Made by a program: the position numbers and the translations under genes. A model generated the notes under the pieces. The model saw nothing but the letters and a program-made list of their open reading frames with translations. It had not been told where the DNA came from and did not search any database. Of a stretch of DNA of 64,000 nt, positions 32,073-40,879 are shown piece by piece; the stretch's first letter is position 1; every line of letters starts with the position of its first letter. The stretch spans positions 286,594 through 350,593 of the forward strand of contig NC_018321.1 of the NCBI RefSeq assembly GCF_000234665.1. Reading direction: 5' to 3'. The DNA is from Leishmania mexicana MHOM/GT/2001/U1103 (Eukaryota > Euglenozoa > Kinetoplastea > Trypanosomatida > Trypanosomatidae).

Positions 32073-33614
32073 TTACACTACATGACATAAACAAAAGAGG
32101 GGGAGAGAGGAGACAACGACGTGGCAGGGGTGCGCCGGCTCGAAAAAGGAAGATGAAGTCGATGTCGCCCTGTTTTTCTTTTGGACCTCGGCTTCCCTAC
32201 CTCCTTTCCGCGCAGCAAATAGGCGGAGGAGAGGCAAGCAGGGCAGAGGCTGAGCTGATATGACAGTGCGGCGTCGCAGTGCCAGGCAGATTGCTATCCT
32301 CTAAATACGGAAGCAAAGAGAGAGAATCGAGTACGAGTAGCGACACACAGCCCCACGCGTTGAGTACGCTCGCACAAGCATACAACAGTGACGGTGAGTG
32401 TGCGTGTGAAACAAGGAATCGCAGCGTGATACGGCTCTGCTCACATCAAATTAGAGTCGATGGGAAAAAAAAGACAAGAGTGGCTGAAGAGGAGGAGGAG
32501 GGGGGGCGGAAAGAGGACTAAGAACCCTCCCTTCTTGTTAACCTCGCGCGTGTGAAAAGGGGTAGAAAGAAAGGAAGTACACTCTGCACGCCCACACAGA
32601 GAAGTACAGACCCCTTGCTCGGCGCGTGAAGTCTGATCCCAAAGTTAGACAAGCAAGGTCTCTGGTTCGCGACACCGAAAGATGTGCAGGAAATGGGGAG
32701 AAGAAGGGAGAAGATCCGGGGAATGCAGGACAGAGAAGGAACTCCGTCGGCAGCAGCACTCGTCTCGCTCAAGTTTGCTGTATAACGAAAAGCAGACGAC
32801 AGGGAAGGCCGGGGTGTTGCCCGAGCGTATTCTGCGTCGTTGTGGAGGAGGGGGGATGTCAAAAGAGCGAGGAGCGAAAGGCAGGAGGTAGCAAGTGAAC
32901 ATAACAGAAAGATTTCATACGAAAAGACCCACAAGACATAGGCGTCTGCATTGTCGTGGCTGCATGTGACTTGCAGTCACGCGCGCAAAGGGAGCCGACC
33001 GAGCTCAGTGCAGCCCTCGCGCCACGCACAGTTACCTTTTGCCGCATTCCAGGTGGAACGTCGGCGTGAGCTAGGGCACTCAATCGTCAAGCCTTCAACG
33101 AGGTCGAAGTTTCTGCACACACACACACATCACACGTACGCCGAAAAAAAAAACTTAGCTCTTGTTTTCACTGCTGTTTTTTGTTTATTTTTCTTGTATG
33201 TCGTCCTGTTGGTGCCATAGCGTTCAGGGTGTCACCCGCCGTTGATCTCTGAGCAGCATTGTTGCTAGCAGCGAGAAACACACAGATACAGAGAGAAAAG
33301 CGCGCAGTCGCAGTCAAATCGAATGAGAAAACGCAATAGGTGGAAACAACATGTCAAACGAAGCAGCACCCTGTGGGTGTATGGGTGTGTAGGTGCGTGG
33401 AGAGTCCGGACAGGGGTTCGATATTGTGCGGAGATGGGAGAGAGTTCTCATACCTTTTTCCCCCTTTACGAAGTGCGGCTAAGAGAGAGGCACACAACGA
33501 AATAAGCCTGGTGCTCCCGTTGCTGACGGGGGGACGATGAGCCGGGTTCAAGGGGTGCAAAACAGGAGAGCGCTGCTGAGCAATCTCCTGGAGGGTCCCT
33601 TCCTCCACATCTTC
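32073..33614. other. Spacer upstream of the PP2A B''-like gene
   Basis: No gene is supported. It contains an agg-type run at about 32487-32505, a CA run near 33117-33130, and AT-richer sequence than the left half of the window. Confidence 0.55.
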
Positions 33615-34673
33615 CTATGCCTCGGAGAGTGCGACACCTTTGAACGTCACACCGCAGAAGATTGAGATGAGGAGGAGATAGACAGCTACCAGCGCCGGCC
33701 GCGCTGCAGATAGCACACCGTTCCACTCGGCTACCATCATTTGGCACACAACGTCGAGATGTTCTGACTCACGTCCGCGGGCAGCAGCGCAAAGCTCCCA
33801 TCCCGACACCCGTGTGAGAGCTAACGTCTGCCAAACGCTTTTCAAACACACCACGACAACTAAGCCAGCCAGAGCTGTGGTACCGTGAGCCATAACCCTG
33901 CGCTGCAGAATCGTCTGCGGGCTCAGAAGAGGTAGATGTGGTGAGAATTTATCTGGTTCGATCTCTGCCTCATCAGACGCTGGCGCGTCGGGAGCTGCAG
34001 GAGCACCACCTGATTGATCAGCCATTTTGGCAGCAACCATCGAAGCCAGCTTTTTGTACCCATCGGGCAGCTCCGTGTTCATCGCGGTCGCCAAGATGCG
34101 GCCCTTCACCCACACGCTCTTCAGGAACTGCACGTACCCGAACGCACGCACCGTCACCTCGGCCGACGCACCGCTGCCAGTCTGCGTGAAGGTCACAAGC
34201 GCCTCCGCGCGGAATGCGTCACCAAACATCACACCAGGCACCTGGCTTGAGAACTGCACCGCGAGCGTCGGCGCACCGCTCACCTTGAATAGGGCGTAGC
34301 GCTGGTACTCGATGTACGCGTACGGCTTCCCCATCATCGCCTTCACCAACGTCGTGCACGTGAACTGGCGCTGCCCCCGGAACGCACCTCCATCCTTCGT
34401 TGGCCGCCACGGCTCCCACTTCTGGTCCGTGTCCTTCCGCTCTGTGTGGTAGTCCTCCAGCAGCGCAGTGCCATCGTCGAAGCACACGCCGAACACGTCG
34501 AGGACCCCCTTCCCCGTGCACAGCTTCACGGGTGTGATCAACTCCTTCCCAAAGCATGAGAAGTCGCTAAGCGCGCTGCCATAATCCGTCTCCACCTGCG
34601 AGAACGCGTCCAGCGACGCCACACCGGGCATCTTGGCTTCATCGTTTTCGCTCGTCGTTGTTTTGAAAGCCAT
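33615..34673 (-). CDS. VASt-domain membrane protein without GRAM domain (truncated paralogue)
   Basis: A 352-residue protein starting at the ATG of MAFKTTTSEND. Residues 3-206 are encoded by DNA essentially identical to the VASt domain of the gene at 35.4-37.5 kb. VASt is the StART-like sterol-binding domain of LAM/Ysp2 and GRAMD1 (Aster) proteins, which move sterol at ER contact sites. The rest is unique: an acidic linker (ASDEAEIEPDKF), a hydrophobic segment at about 262-285 (TTALAGLVVVVCLKSVW) and a C-terminal one at about 328-345 (ALVAVYLLLISIFCGV). The GRAM domains of the neighbour are absent. Predicted: a tail-anchored sterol or lipid transfer protein. Sterol is inferred from the family. 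Confidence 0.85.
   Translation of the reverse strand: MAFKTTTSENDEAKMPGVASLDAFSQVETDYGSALSDFSCFGKELITPVKLCTGKGVLDVFGVCFDDGTALLEDYHTERKDTDQKWEPWRPTKDGGAFRGQRQFTCTTLVKAMMGKPYAYIEYQRYALFKVSGAPTLAVQFSSQVPGVMFGDAFRAEALVTFTQTGSGASAEVTVRAFGYVQFLKSVWVKGRILATAMNTELPDGYKKLASMVAAKMADQSGGAPAAPDAPASDEAEIEPDKFSPHLPLLSPQTILQRRVMAHGTTALAGLVVVVCLKSVWQTLALTRVSGWELCAAARGRESEHLDVVCQMMVAEWNGVLSAARPALVAVYLLLISIFCGVTFKGVALSEA
34056..34667 (-). repeat. 612-bp near-identical block, VASt copy A
   Basis: Matches 35759-36370 at a constant offset of 1703 with one mismatch that I noticed near its left end (gggcag versus ggggag). It covers the complete VASt domain and stops at codon level inside both genes. Confidence 0.92.
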
Positions 34674-35371
34674 TCCCAATTCGAGAGGCAGTTGTATTCA
34701 AGAATCGATCAGGGCTATGTCGCCGACATCATCAAGAGAGGCGTGGGGGAAGGAGGTGGGGAGGGTGATCGATTGGCAAATACGTTTCCAATCAGCACCG
34801 GGATGTGCAAAATACCCCGCTTGCAAAAACACGATGAGAACATCAAACAGCAGCAAAAGAAAAATAGCGGAGTAGATCGTAACGACGATAATGGGCATCA
34901 AGGAAGAAAAGGCATTTAGTGGCAAGAGAAAGACGACACAAGAATGGCGTCCTTGCGATGCCCATCCACAGCGCCTTCTTCCCGCACTCGCTACGCCCAT
35001 GTGCCGTAAAACCGCCCTGCAGACGGCACCTCTGATAACCCAGCGTCACCCGCACCTAAAAACTATACCGCATTCCCTTGAGCTCAATAATGCACGCAAG
35101 CAACAATGGAAGCAGTAAATGGGGGTTGGGAAGCCGTGGAGCAAAAGAGTCAAAAAAGCCCCCCTCAGCGCATTGTAGAGCTCACGGTCGGTATCAATTA
35201 CCAGTGCCATAGAGACACCCTTTCGCGCAAACGGCTCGTAGGTGAAACATTGACATCCTGTTTTCAAAACGGCGCCGCCCTTTTCGAAACGAGACAGGCG
35301 CTAAGTAGCTGAGAGTCCCACTGATCCCAGCAACAGAAAGTCCCCTCAGTCTTTGCTCTTTGGCGTGCGCG
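34674..35371. other. Short spacer between the two VASt genes
   Basis: About 700 bases with no gene; AT-richer than the flanking coding blocks. The minus strand has pyrimidine tracts suited to a splice-acceptor signal for the downstream gene. Confidence 0.55.
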
Positions 35372-37513
35372 TCAAAGGGACACAAACGCAGCGATGCCGA
35401 TCTGAAAGCTCACAAAGCACACCACCGCAGTGACCACGGCAGTCAGCGGTGACGTGAGAGACTGCAGCACGCCTCGCTGGGTGAACGCCCCTATGGGGGA
35501 GAAACTCATGGTAAGGCAGAAAAAAAGTGAAACAAAAAAGCATACCGCAGAGAGCGCGAGAACAGTAACATTGGCGACGAACCCTTCCAACATCCAAACT
35601 TTGAAGAGCACAGGGACATATGGTTTGCACTCCGGCGACGACGGAGCTGCTTGGCCCCCGCCCTCTTTCCTCCCCTCGCTGTCACCTCCATTGGGTTGCG
35701 GCTCGCATCCGCTTTGATGACTTTCAAGCCGCCCGCAAATCATATTGGCAAGAGTCCTGTACCCATCGGGGAGCTCCGTGTTCATCGCGGTCGCCAAGAT
35801 GCGGCCCTTCACCCACACGCTCTTCAGGAACTGCACGTACCCGAACGCACGCACCGTCACCTCGGCCGACGCACCGCTGCCAGTCTGCGTGAAGGTCACA
35901 AGCGCCTCCGCGCGGAATGCGTCACCAAACATCACACCAGGCACCTGGCTTGAGAACTGCACCGCGAGCGTCGGCGCACCGCTCACCTTGAATAGGGCGT
36001 AGCGCTGGTACTCGATGTACGCGTACGGCTTCCCCATCATCGCCTTCACCAACGTCGTGCACGTGAACTGGCGCTGCCCCCGGAACGCACCTCCATCCTT
36101 CGTTGGCCGCCACGGCTCCCACTTCTGGTCCGTGTCCTTCCGCTCTGTGTGGTAGTCCTCCAGCAGCGCAGTGCCATCGTCGAAGCACACGCCGAACACG
36201 TCGAGGACCCCCTTCCCCGTGCACAGCTTCACGGGTGTGATCAACTCCTTCCCAAAGCATGAGAAGTCGCTAAGCGCGCTGCCATAATCCGTCTCCACCT
36301 GCGAGAACGCGTCCAGCGACGCCACACCGGGCATCTTGGCTTCATCGTTTTCGCTCGTCGTTGTTTTGAAGACAAGTGGGCCTGAGACCACAGAGTCTTC
36401 TGCCGTATCCTTCTGCTGGGCCTTTGAGGCTTGAAACGTGGACTCGATCACATTCAAAGCAGCATCGCGGCTCGTAAAGTTTGAGAAGCTCATCGAGGCC
36501 CCAGATTTGAGCTGCACGTAAAACCCATCGAGCAGGACAAGCTTCTGCTCCTTTTCGATTTTCTCCACGTCACAGAACTTGATCTCTATTCTTGATTCCA
36601 TCATCGGGGAAACAAAGAGAATGAAGTTCTGAGTGACCCACATCTTTCCCAGCCGACTGGCCCCAAATTGGTAGCAGCACGTGAACGAGTCCTTGACTGT
36701 TTCTGTCTGAGGAAGCGACGGGAAAAAGCGCCGGAATTCTGGAATTGTCCCGAGGCAGGCGTCGCTGCTACCTTCCGGAAGTCTATTTTTTCGATTTTGC
36801 AACGAGCTTCTCTCCTGCGACAGCCCACTAGTGCTCTGTTTTTCTACCACACCCGGAGTACCCACATGCGAAGCGGATAAGGAAGCGGTAGCTCGGTCAC
36901 GCTCGGTACACACGTCGGAGTCTTGCTGACCGTTCGTGCGCTGTTGATTGCTGGATGACAGGGGCTGTGAGTCTTGGGATTGATTGTCTCTTCCCTCGGC
37001 ACCACCGCGATTGCCGGCTGAGCTGGCTCGACTCGTAGAAGGGGTACTTACAAAGTCATCCGAGGACGAGGCGTCAGATTTCGGTTCAGGGTAAAGGGAG
37101 GTAGCCCTATCTGCAGCGTACTTCTCGCGAACAGACCACAAAGTTTTCAATAAGTTGTATATTTGGGTCACGCCCGTCGAGAAGAAAGCTGTGAAATCGT
37201 GCTCCACTCGTGCCTTCGTGACTATAACAATGGTGTCGCAGACAAAGTTCGTTTTCCTCTCCAATGTAAGCACGTTCTCCAAGAGAATAATGACAGGCTC
37301 TTCAATGAACGACGATGTGAAGCAAATCCGCAGAGGTGTCACGTACATCCTCCCCATCCGCACGAGTTTCCGACGTATCAGGCCACAGTTGCACGACTGA
37401 ACCAGTTTTTCACGTTGATTTATCTCTGGAAATAGCTGATGAAAAAATTGTTCTTCAGGGCTGCTTGACACGATTAGCTGCGCCTTTACATCGGGAACCG
37501 CAGAGTTGGCCAT
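35372..37513 (-). CDS. GRAM-VASt lipid/sterol transfer protein (LAM/GRAMD1-like)
   Basis: 713 residues from the ATG of MANSAVPDV; the frame is open 58 codons upstream, but that part is unlikely to be coding. Region 1 (about 15-130) reads as a PH-like GRAM domain (GRMYVTPLRICFTSSFIEEP). A second GRAM-like region (about 262-370) begins FRRFFPSLP and contains GKMWVTQNFILFVSPMM. The VASt domain is at 381-585. The C-terminus has two hydrophobic segments (about 640-660 and 685-710). This order, GRAM then VASt then membrane anchor, is that of yeast Lam/Ysp and animal GRAMD1 proteins, which tether ER to plasma membrane and transfer sterol. Two GRAM domains before one VASt are unusual. The gene lies head-to-tail with its truncated paralogue. 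Codons of the VASt block are GC-richer than those of the rest. Confidence 0.88.
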   Translation of the reverse strand: MANSAVPDVKAQLIVSSSPEEQFFHQLFPEINQREKLVQSCNCGLIRRKLVRMGRMYVTPLRICFTSSFIEEPVIILLENVLTLERKTNFVCDTIVIVTKARVEHDFTAFFSTGVTQIYNLLKTLWSVREKYAADRATSLYPEPKSDASSSDDFVSTPSTSRASSAGNRGGAEGRDNQSQDSQPLSSSNQQRTNGQQDSDVCTERDRATASLSASHVGTPGVVEKQSTSGLSQERSSLQNRKNRLPEGSSDACLGTIPEFRRFFPSLPQTETVKDSFTCCYQFGASRLGKMWVTQNFILFVSPMMESRIEIKFCDVEKIEKEQKLVLLDGFYVQLKSGASMSFSNFTSRDAALNVIESTFQASKAQQKDTAEDSVVSGPLVFKTTTSENDEAKMPGVASLDAFSQVETDYGSALSDFSCFGKELITPVKLCTGKGVLDVFGVCFDDGTALLEDYHTERKDTDQKWEPWRPTKDGGAFRGQRQFTCTTLVKAMMGKPYAYIEYQRYALFKVSGAPTLAVQFSSQVPGVMFGDAFRAEALVTFTQTGSGASAEVTVRAFGYVQFLKSVWVKGRILATAMNTELPDGYRTLANMICGRLESHQSGCEPQPNGGDSEGRKEGGGQAAPSSPECKPYVPVLFKVWMLEGFVANVTVLALSAVCFFVSLFFCLTMSFSPIGAFTQRGVLQSLTSPLTAVVTAVVCFVSFQIGIAAFVSL
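35759..36370 (-). repeat. 612-bp near-identical block, VASt copy B
   Basis: Counterpart of 34056-34667. The flanking coding sequence of the two genes shows no similarity, so the copy is confined to the domain. Confidence 0.92.
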
Positions 37514-38465
37514 TCTGGTGCCTTCTGTAATGACACGCTGTAAGAGAGAGCCGTGATGTAAGAAAGAAGTCGGTGAGCTTATTTGAACTTTGATGGGGCG
37601 AAAGAAACAAAAAAAGAGGATGAGTGGGGAAGGAAATAGCCAGAATCTAGGGCACTTCCGAGAAGACAGAGTCCCATGCTTGCGCATTGAAGTGAGTCAA
37701 AACTCAGACCCCAAACCGTACAGCATACACAACTCGCCACTGACAAACGGTTTCTCCAACCAGCAGCTAAGCCACCAAAAGCAAAAAAAAAACATTTGTA
37801 TACCAAGCACATGACAAGAATACCGACACTTAGAAAAACAACATTTTTTTTAACGTGTCCATTCAACCGTAGAGCATAAAAGTCCACCTCCATTCTCGAG
37901 CCTCGGCCCTGCCACAGGCCAGCCATCTCGTGGCGCGAAGCAGCCGTGGGCACACGCCGGTGCAGCACTGCGCCGCCTCAGGCATCGCGGCACGGCGCCC
38001 GCCCCGACCTCCACCCACCCATGCGACTCGCAGTGCCGCCTCGCAGCCGCCCCCATTGCGCCGGTCGCCGCGTGGTGCGTCTTCCGCGGTGGCGCAGGCT
38101 CCCGCCACCAGTGTGCAGCGAGGGCGGGGTGGGATGTGCTCGAGTCGCCCCGGCGCTTCGTCAATCGTATGCGTGGTGCAAGCGTGCTCGTTGTCTCAGG
38201 TCGCTCCGACGCCACGCCGTCGAGGGCCTGGCCGTCGCCATCGGTAGCGATGGGGCACCCGGACCTCGCTGCGTCGCCGGCGCTCGACCCTGTGACCACC
38301 AGAAGTGGCTCTGGGATTTGGCAGGGACAGAGGGACTGTCCGGCTGCCTCACACAGTGGGGGTACTGGACCGTGAGATGCCACCCTGAGGTGTTCTCCGT
38401 CAGCAGAGCTACAAGAGCAAGACAAAAAAAAAACAGAATATTGAAGAAGTTTACTAACTAGTAAC
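37514..38465. other. Spacer mostly filled by SIDER2-like copy R5
   Basis: No gene is supported; frames inside it are repeat translations in the element. Confidence 0.6.
37876..38411 (+). mobile_element. SIDER2-like degenerate retroposon, long variant (R5)
   Basis: It has the common core plus about 200 internal bases shared only with R6 and R7 (from catcgcggcacggcgcccgc to ccatcggtagcgatggggca). It is followed by an A-rich tail (gacaaaaaaaaaacag) near 38425, which fixes its orientation. Antisense to the genes; it ends about 60 bases before the stop codon of the next gene. Confidence 0.75.
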
Positions 38466-39779
38466 CTAATGCTCCTTCACTTCCACCAACGCAACATCGT
38501 ACACATTCGGCCCCGGGGGCTTCGAATCCCTCAGCCTTTCAACATAGTTTCGCAGATATCGCTTGCCTTCTTCATTTTTCCCCATCACAGCATACCCATG
38601 GTGCATCGGTGTTGCCCACACGCTGCCGGATATATACTCTACAAGCTGTGTTGAAAGATTCGGCTTGTCTAACCATATGTCGTAATGTGGCCCTTCCGAC
38701 TCATTCAAGTGCAAAGCTGTCACTTTCGCCTTGGCGATCTGTTCAATAAGGTGCGCAATGCAGAGAGGCGGAACGTCCACGCTGACATTTCGCATTGTTA
38801 CATCCGGCTGGCGTGATGAGAGTCGCCCGTACAAGGTCCTCAGCGTACACCTTGCACAGGTGTAGCTAAACAGCTCGAGCTCAACACTCTTGAGACCTTT
38901 GGGGTGAACGGAGAACGAGTGTGCAAACAAATTTGTGCTCGATTTCCTCGGTACCATCGGAGAAGGGGTTATAACTTCCTTTCCATCAACAGTCATAGCT
39001 GCCCACGAGCCAGGGTGAATGGCAACTTCGTTATCAGAGGCTACTAAAGGAGTTACCGTGACCTCGGGATGCGGGCTCCATGGTTTCGCGTAAGCGGACA
39101 GCGAGTCCTTCCCGGTTGTGGTCTCCTTTTTTACCGCCGGTGCTGGAGGAACCGCAGGTGCAACATACGGCATATGGGCAACATTCACGGGGGCAGTTGG
39201 CGACAGGTGTGCGGTAGGAACAAATGCCTGCGGGCTCCACTGACCAATTTTAATCGAAAGCCCGTTGGCTTCGCCGACCAAAGTTGCTTGTAGTGCCGGA
39301 TCGCTAAGGGATACAGGGGAGAACGGCTTTGCGTCGATATTGAAGGCAGCCTTTTGCGGCTTTCGGGGAGTACTGGGCGAGGTGCTTTCCGTTTTGGGGC
39401 TCTCAGCAGTCAATACGGCACCGCTGATACTTGCTTCCTTATCAGGCAACTCGTCGGAAACCTTTACAGGAGCGGCTGTGGGAACTTCTGCAGAAGCCTC
39501 GGCAGGAATTTGGGCAGCCTTCGGACTCACTATAACTGGGTCTTCCTCTTTTACCTCCTCAATTGCAGTAGCGACGGGCTCTTCAGCAGGAGGGATCTTT
39601 CTCTCGGGGTTCTCCTCACTCGGGTTTTTTACGAGGGTAGTCTCCCCAGGGGTAGTTTTCGCATCGGTATTTTCTTCCTTTATTTCGATTGCACTGATGC
39701 CCTCAGTAGCAGGAGTATCAGCCTTGGCGCTTTCCACAACTGCCTCAACTTTTTCAGCACCTCCCGCAGAATCAGACAT
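38466..39779 (-). CDS. Acidic protein with two PAM2-like motifs and an unrecognised C-terminal domain
   Basis: 437 residues from the ATG of MSDSAGG. The N-terminal 140 residues are Glu/Ala/Pro/Thr-rich and probably disordered. At about 144-155 is FNIDAKPFSPV and at about 225-236 LSAYAKPWSPH. Both fit the PAM2 pattern (hydrophobic-N/S-x-x-A-x-x-F/W-x-P) that binds the MLLE domain of poly(A)-binding protein. The motifs head two related repeats of about 50 residues, each containing a later G-x-W. The C-terminal 160 residues look folded, with no domain that I can name. The composition suggests a cytoplasmic mRNA-metabolism factor; that is inference. Codon use is AT-richer than most of the window. 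It is flanked by inverted SIDER2-like copies R5 and R6. Confidence 0.8.
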   Translation of the reverse strand: MSDSAGGAEKVEAVVESAKADTPATEGISAIEIKEENTDAKTTPGETTLVKNPSEENPERKIPPAEEPVATAIEEVKEEDPVIVSPKAAQIPAEASAEVPTAAPVKVSDELPDKEASISGAVLTAESPKTESTSPSTPRKPQKAAFNIDAKPFSPVSLSDPALQATLVGEANGLSIKIGQWSPQAFVPTAHLSPTAPVNVAHMPYVAPAVPPAPAVKKETTTGKDSLSAYAKPWSPHPEVTVTPLVASDNEVAIHPGSWAAMTVDGKEVITPSPMVPRKSSTNLFAHSFSVHPKGLKSVELELFSYTCARCTLRTLYGRLSSRQPDVTMRNVSVDVPPLCIAHLIEQIAKAKVTALHLNESEGPHYDIWLDKPNLSTQLVEYISGSVWATPMHHGYAVMGKNEEGKRYLRNYVERLRDSKPPGPNVYDVALVEVKEH

Positions 39780-40349
39780 CTTCAATGTTGACTTCTTTCC
39801 GGCGGTTGGAAATTATGTTAGAGATATAGTTTGTGCGTTTGTACACCTTAATTGAGTGTCACAAGAAAGAATTGAAGAAAAAAAGGAAATACCGGTGTGC
39901 ATTTTCGAGAATTTCTACCCGACCGAAAGGATATCACCACGAGTACTACGAGATGTCGGAACTCATAAGCCCGCACCATTGTGTGCCTGTTCGGGTACTC
40001 CCAAGCATGTGGAAGAATACTCAAACATAATTACCAAAGCTATTCGAACCCCTCTGAGTCTGGTATCCAGCAAAAATGCCGATTCACAGAACTTAACATC
40101 TCGCTGCAGCAACAATTCGCCTTCCACAGCCACTGAAAACTCTTAGATAATATTATTCAAAAAATCTAGCTACTAAAAAAACATTCCCAACACCCGCCGT
40201 CCAGCGTTTGGCACACACCACCACGACGCCTCTGACTAAATTTTCCCTCCCTCCCAAGCAGTTCGTTTCCTTTCACAATTGTTAAATCCTCCTCCTCTTG
40301 TGTAAACCCCAAAACCACTAATCACAACACAGAAACCATCGTAGCACTA

Positions 40350-40840
40350 GGTCCAGTACCCCCACTGTGTGAGGCAGCCGGACAGTCCCTCTGTCCCTGC
40401 CAAATCCCAGAGCCACTTCTGGTGGTCACAGGGTCGAGCGCCGGCGACGCAGCGAGGTCCGGGTGCCCCATCGCTACCGATGGCGACGGCCAGGCCCTCG
40501 ACGGCGTGGCGTCGGAGCGACCTGAGACAACGAGCACGCTTGCACCACGCATACGATTGACGAAGCGCCGGGGCGACTCGAGCACATCCCACCCCGCCCT
40601 CGCTGCACACTGGTGGCGGGAGCCTGCGCCACCGCGGAAGACGCACCACGCGGCGACCGGCGCAATGGGGGCGGCTGCGAGGCGGCACTGCGAGTCGCAT
40701 GGGTGGGTGGAGGTCGGGGCGGGCGCCGTGCCGCGATGCCTGAGGCGGCGCAGTGCTGCACCGGCGTGTGCCCACGGCTGCTTCGCGCCACGAGATGGCT
40801 GGCCTGTGGCAGGGCCGGGGCTCGAGAGCGCAGCTGGGTC
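40350..40840 (-). mobile_element. SIDER2-like degenerate retroposon, long variant (R6)
   Basis: Nearly identical to R5 and R7 but in the opposite orientation, and truncated at its 3' end: it begins at ggtccagtacc and lacks the catctcac segment. With R5 it forms an inverted pair around the PAM2-like gene; with R7 an inverted pair around the anomalous segment and tRNA cluster. Confidence 0.75.
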
Positions 40841-40879
40841 TCTCCCCCCGCGGCAAAAATGACGTGTTTAAAGGAAAAA

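Noticed and set aside
39780..39785. Upstream non-ATG starts for several genes (for example TTG at 39785, 34679 and 60759, GTG at 23668)
   Set aside because: Trypanosomatid genes use ATG; the first in-frame ATG was used instead.
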